Assembly: GCA_039811185.1 (NCBI GenBank)
Contig: JBDHYF010000005.1
Location: 106,026-170,025, forward strand
From: JAEZDR01 sp039811185
GTDB taxonomy: Bacteria > Bacteroidota > Bacteroidia > Chitinophagales > Chitinophagaceae
Direction of reading: 5' to 3'
Length of the DNA: 64,000 nucleotides
Of the stretch, positions 62,095 to 64,000 are shown piece by piece. The position numbers were made by a program, and so were the translations under genes. Within the stretch, counting starts at the first letter, position 1; each line of letters opens with the position of its first letter. A model generated the notes under the pieces. That model saw nothing but the letters and a program-made list of their open reading frames with translations, did not search any database and had not been told where the DNA came from.

Positions 62095-63000
62095 ATGAAA
62101 AAACTTCTTTTCTTCTTCATACTATTTTTGGGGCTGTCTGCAGTTTCACTGGCACAGCAGAGCTACTTCATTTACATTCAGAGCGACACAAAAGATCCGT
62201 TTGCCGTAATCATGGGAGGAAAAACATTTCATGCCTCTAATGGTTATCTTATTGTTCCGCAACTATACAACGGCAGCCATCAATTGTATTTGCAGGTTCA
62301 CCTGCAGCCGCGTTTAGGGTATCAAATTGTTATTAAAGGGAAAGATTTGGGCCTTTCGTTGCAGAAGGTGAAGAACGTGTACAAACTCATTAACCTGCAA
62401 ACCAACGAGGTAATTGAGCCTTCACTCAATGTCGTCGAGAACTCATCTGCACAAAAATGGGTTGAAAACAAACCGGACGAGAAGGCGTATAAACAGTTTT
62501 TAAGCCGCACAATTATTAAAACCGGTCAGAATCCCACATCAGATGGTGTTGCCCTTTCTTTTATAGACTATCAGCAGTTAAGCAAGGATACGGTGAACAT
62601 TACCATTCCGGCTGTTTCGGAAAGCGTGGGAGTAAATGAAAACAGCAGCAAAACCACTTCGGCGGTTTCTTCGCCCGCAGGTAATCAGCAAGTTGTTAGT
62701 CGAAGCGAGTGCAGAAACATAGCTCAGGAAGAGGATTTTTATGCCGCCCGGGTAAGTATGGCCAAAGCTAAGTCCAATTTAAAAATGATGGAAGCAGCCG
62801 AGAAAGCATTTAAGAACCGGTGTTATACAACGGAACAGATAAAAAATTTGGGCAGCTTGTTTTTAAGCGATTTGTCCAGACTTTCTTTTTTTGAGCTGGC
62901 GCATGCTCATGTTTCTGACGTTCAAAACTTTTATGTTTTGGAAGATCAGTTAATCGATAATGCATTTAAAGCGAGTTTCAAGCAAATGTTTGGGAAGTAA
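62095..63000 (+). CDS. DUF4476 domain-containing secreted protein
   Basis: This 301-residue protein has a signal peptide (MKKLLFFFILFLGLSAVSLAQ). Residues 22-130 form a strand-rich region of unknown type (FIYIQSDTKDPFAVIMGGKT). The C-terminal DUF4476 domain at about 200-298 reads EEDFYAARVSMAKAKSNLKM, then NRCYTTEQIKNLGSLFLSDL and FFELAHAHVSDVQNFYVLED. DUF4476 has no known activity; it resembles helical repeats with paired Cys. Its TAA overlaps the truA ATG by one base (TAATG), so translation is coupled. Confidence 0.86.
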   Translation: MKKLLFFFILFLGLSAVSLAQQSYFIYIQSDTKDPFAVIMGGKTFHASNGYLIVPQLYNGSHQLYLQVHLQPRLGYQIVIKGKDLGLSLQKVKNVYKLINLQTNEVIEPSLNVVENSSAQKWVENKPDEKAYKQFLSRTIIKTGQNPTSDGVALSFIDYQQLSKDTVNITIPAVSESVGVNENSSKTTSAVSSPAGNQQVVSRSECRNIAQEEDFYAARVSMAKAKSNLKMMEAAEKAFKNRCYTTEQIKNLGSLFLSDLSRLSFFELAHAHVSDVQNFYVLEDQLIDNAFKASFKQMFGK

Positions 63001-63785
63001 TGAAGCGGTATTTGATGGAAGTGCGTTATATGGGCACGCGATATAGCGGCTTTCAAATTCAAAAAAACGCACCGACCATTCAATCCGAAGTAGAGCAGGC
63101 GCTCGCCATTATTTTTAGGATTCCGGTTGCACTAACCGGCTCATCGCGCACAGATGCTGGGGTACATGCCCGTCAAAATTTTTTCCACTTTGATTTTGCA
63201 ACAAGTTTTCCGCTTCAGGTCATATACAATTTGAATGCACTGTTGCCCGCGGATATTTCTGTTGGTGGTGTTTACGAGGTGGCTGATGATTTTCATGCGC
63301 GTTTTCATGCCGTTTCGCGTAAATACAACTACTTCGTATATCAAAAGAAAAATCCGTTTTATACAAATACCGGCTACTATTATCCATATCCTTTAAGCCA
63401 CGAGAAACTAAGCGAAGCGGCCGCAATGCTTATTGGTAGTCATAACTTTTGTGCTTTTTCAAAAGCAAATACACAAGTAAACAATTTTGTTTGCACGATT
63501 GTTCATGCCGGCTGGAGCAGGGAGAATGACAAGCTGGTGTTTTCGGTCGTGGCGAATCGTTTTCTTCGCGGCATGGTAAGGGCGTTGGTAGCAACAATGT
63601 TGAAATGCGGAAGAGGTATTCTTGCGCCAAATGATTTCAAGGCGCTGATAACCGCTGCACGACCGGCTTCCGCTGATTTTTCCGCACCTGCCTGCGGCCT
63701 TTTTTTGGAAGAAGTGAATTATCCGCCGCAGTTGCTTTCACAAAGTTTTAGTAATAAAGATGGAGAAAGATTTGGATGGTGTTGA
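63000..63785 (+). CDS. truA: tRNA pseudouridine synthase A
   Basis: This 261-residue enzyme makes pseudouridine at tRNA positions 38-40. KRYLMEVRYMGTRYSGFQIQ at the start, GSSRTDAGVHARQNFFHFDF near 47-66 with the catalytic Asp51, HARFHAVSRKYNYFVYQ near 98-114 and RFLRGMVRALVATMLKCGRG near 187-206 match the family. Its start overlaps the DUF4476 stop. No terminator is visible before the AT-rich promoter region that follows. Confidence 0.95.
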   Translation: MKRYLMEVRYMGTRYSGFQIQKNAPTIQSEVEQALAIIFRIPVALTGSSRTDAGVHARQNFFHFDFATSFPLQVIYNLNALLPADISVGGVYEVADDFHARFHAVSRKYNYFVYQKKNPFYTNTGYYYPYPLSHEKLSEAAAMLIGSHNFCAFSKANTQVNNFVCTIVHAGWSRENDKLVFSVVANRFLRGMVRALVATMLKCGRGILAPNDFKALITAARPASADFSAPACGLFLEEVNYPPQLLSQSFSNKDGERFGWC

Positions 63786-63803
63786 TGTGGGCTGTTATCT
63801 TTG
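63771..63803 (+). promoter_or_regulatory. Promoter 1 of the right-end tandem array (-33 TTTG, -7 TATCTTTG)
   Basis: TTTG at 63771-63774 and TATCTTTG at 63796-63803 are 21 bases apart, the usual -33 to -7 spacing for the Bacteroidota main sigma factor. It begins inside the end of truA. Confidence 0.6.
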
Positions 63804-63879
63804 CACTCCCGTTTAAAAAGGGGTTAGTTCTTAAGGTATTTTTGGAAGGTATTTCGGAGCGATAAATTTTCAAAATTTA

Positions 63880-63911
63880 TTTGGTTGGTAAGGTTAAGAT
63901 GTTTAGTTTTG
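63880..63911 (+). promoter_or_regulatory. Promoter 2 of the right-end tandem array (-33 TTTG, -7 TAGTTTTG)
   Basis: TTTG at 63880-63883 and TAGTTTTG at 63904-63911 are 20 bases apart. Both boxes are exact matches. Confidence 0.6.
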
Positions 63912-63975
63912 CCGCCCGCTTTTGGAAGTTCTTTTCGGTTGGTTTTTGGGTTAAAAATAATTTTTGAAAATTTTT

Positions 63976-64000
63976 TTTGGCCATTTAAAAAGAAAGCCAT
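63976..64000 (+). promoter_or_regulatory. Promoter 3 of the right-end tandem array, cut by the window edge
   Basis: TTTG at 63976-63979, inside a long T run after an A-rich stretch, lies 20 bases before position 64000. That base is T, so a TAnnTTTG would start exactly there and finish outside the window. The spacing predicts it, but the last seven bases are not seen. Confidence 0.4.

Overview
The window is a gene-dense chromosomal segment of a Bacteroidota bacterium, most likely from the Chitinophagaceae/Sphingobacteriia side of the phylum. Four things point there. Several long surface proteins carry type IX secretion (T9SS) C-terminal sorting domains, of both type A and type B, and one lies next to a PorP/SprF partner. 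Many genes are preceded by the Bacteroidota -7 promoter box TAnnTTTG instead of an E. coli-type -10. Shine-Dalgarno sequences are scarce. Families such as DUF4197, DUF4476, DUF1835, DUF4105, DUF5689 and S46 peptidases are typical of the phylum. The window has no phage, insertion sequence, CRISPR array or tRNA that I can see. It is an ordinary core-genome stretch with some accessory surface functions.

Layout. 1-754: leftward kdsC-like phosphatase followed by the start of a UbiA prenyltransferase cut by the window edge. 837-9902: rightward block with a TPR/outer-membrane protein, recG, a giant T9SS type B adhesin-like protein, its PorP/SprF partner and an RsmB-type methyltransferase. 9903-14048: leftward run of a T9SS subtilase, a lipoprotein, a YkgJ cysteine-cluster protein and a membrane transglutaminase-like protein. 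14181-19517: parE, DUF1835, a secreted rhodanese and a large lipoprotein. 19638-22796: ahcY, divergent Lrp/AsnC regulator, PhoH ATPase. 22843-28444: ggt (left), pckA (right), deoxynucleoside kinase and trpS (left), with a GC-rich structured non-coding region at 24640-24850. 28515-35548: rpiB, MATE and SMR exporters, UPF0303, M28 peptidase, POTRA/barrel protein, DUF4197 lipoprotein. 35606-41634: a divergent locus of a secreted EEP-family phosphodiesterase, a TonB-dependent receptor and a two-domain DUF5689 lipoprotein. 41726-48301: leftward Rieske-tailed FAD oxidoreductase, second T9SS type B PKD protein, alpha/beta hydrolase, DUF4105 protein and a decayed DUF4143 ATPase remnant. 48483-53825: T9SS M43 metalloprotease, amidohydrolase lipoprotein, outer-membrane protein. 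53875-57180: scpB and atpG (left), comA-like and aroE (right). 57208-61963: S46 dipeptidyl-peptidase and M1 aminopeptidase (left). 62095-63785: DUF4476 protein and truA, followed by an AT-rich tract with tandem promoters that looks like the leader of an rRNA operon just beyond the window.

Working together. The clearest shared theme is extracellular protein and polymer use: subtilase, M43, M28, S46 and M1 peptidases plus ggt can take extracellular protein down to amino acids, while pckA supplies gluconeogenesis. Surface display depends on T9SS. The EEP/TonB/DUF5689 locus is the best candidate for a less well described nutrient-uptake system. Housekeeping functions (recG, parE, ahcY, trpS, rpiB, scpB, atpG, aroE, truA) fill the rest. 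Intrinsic terminators are strong and easy to place between most convergent units.
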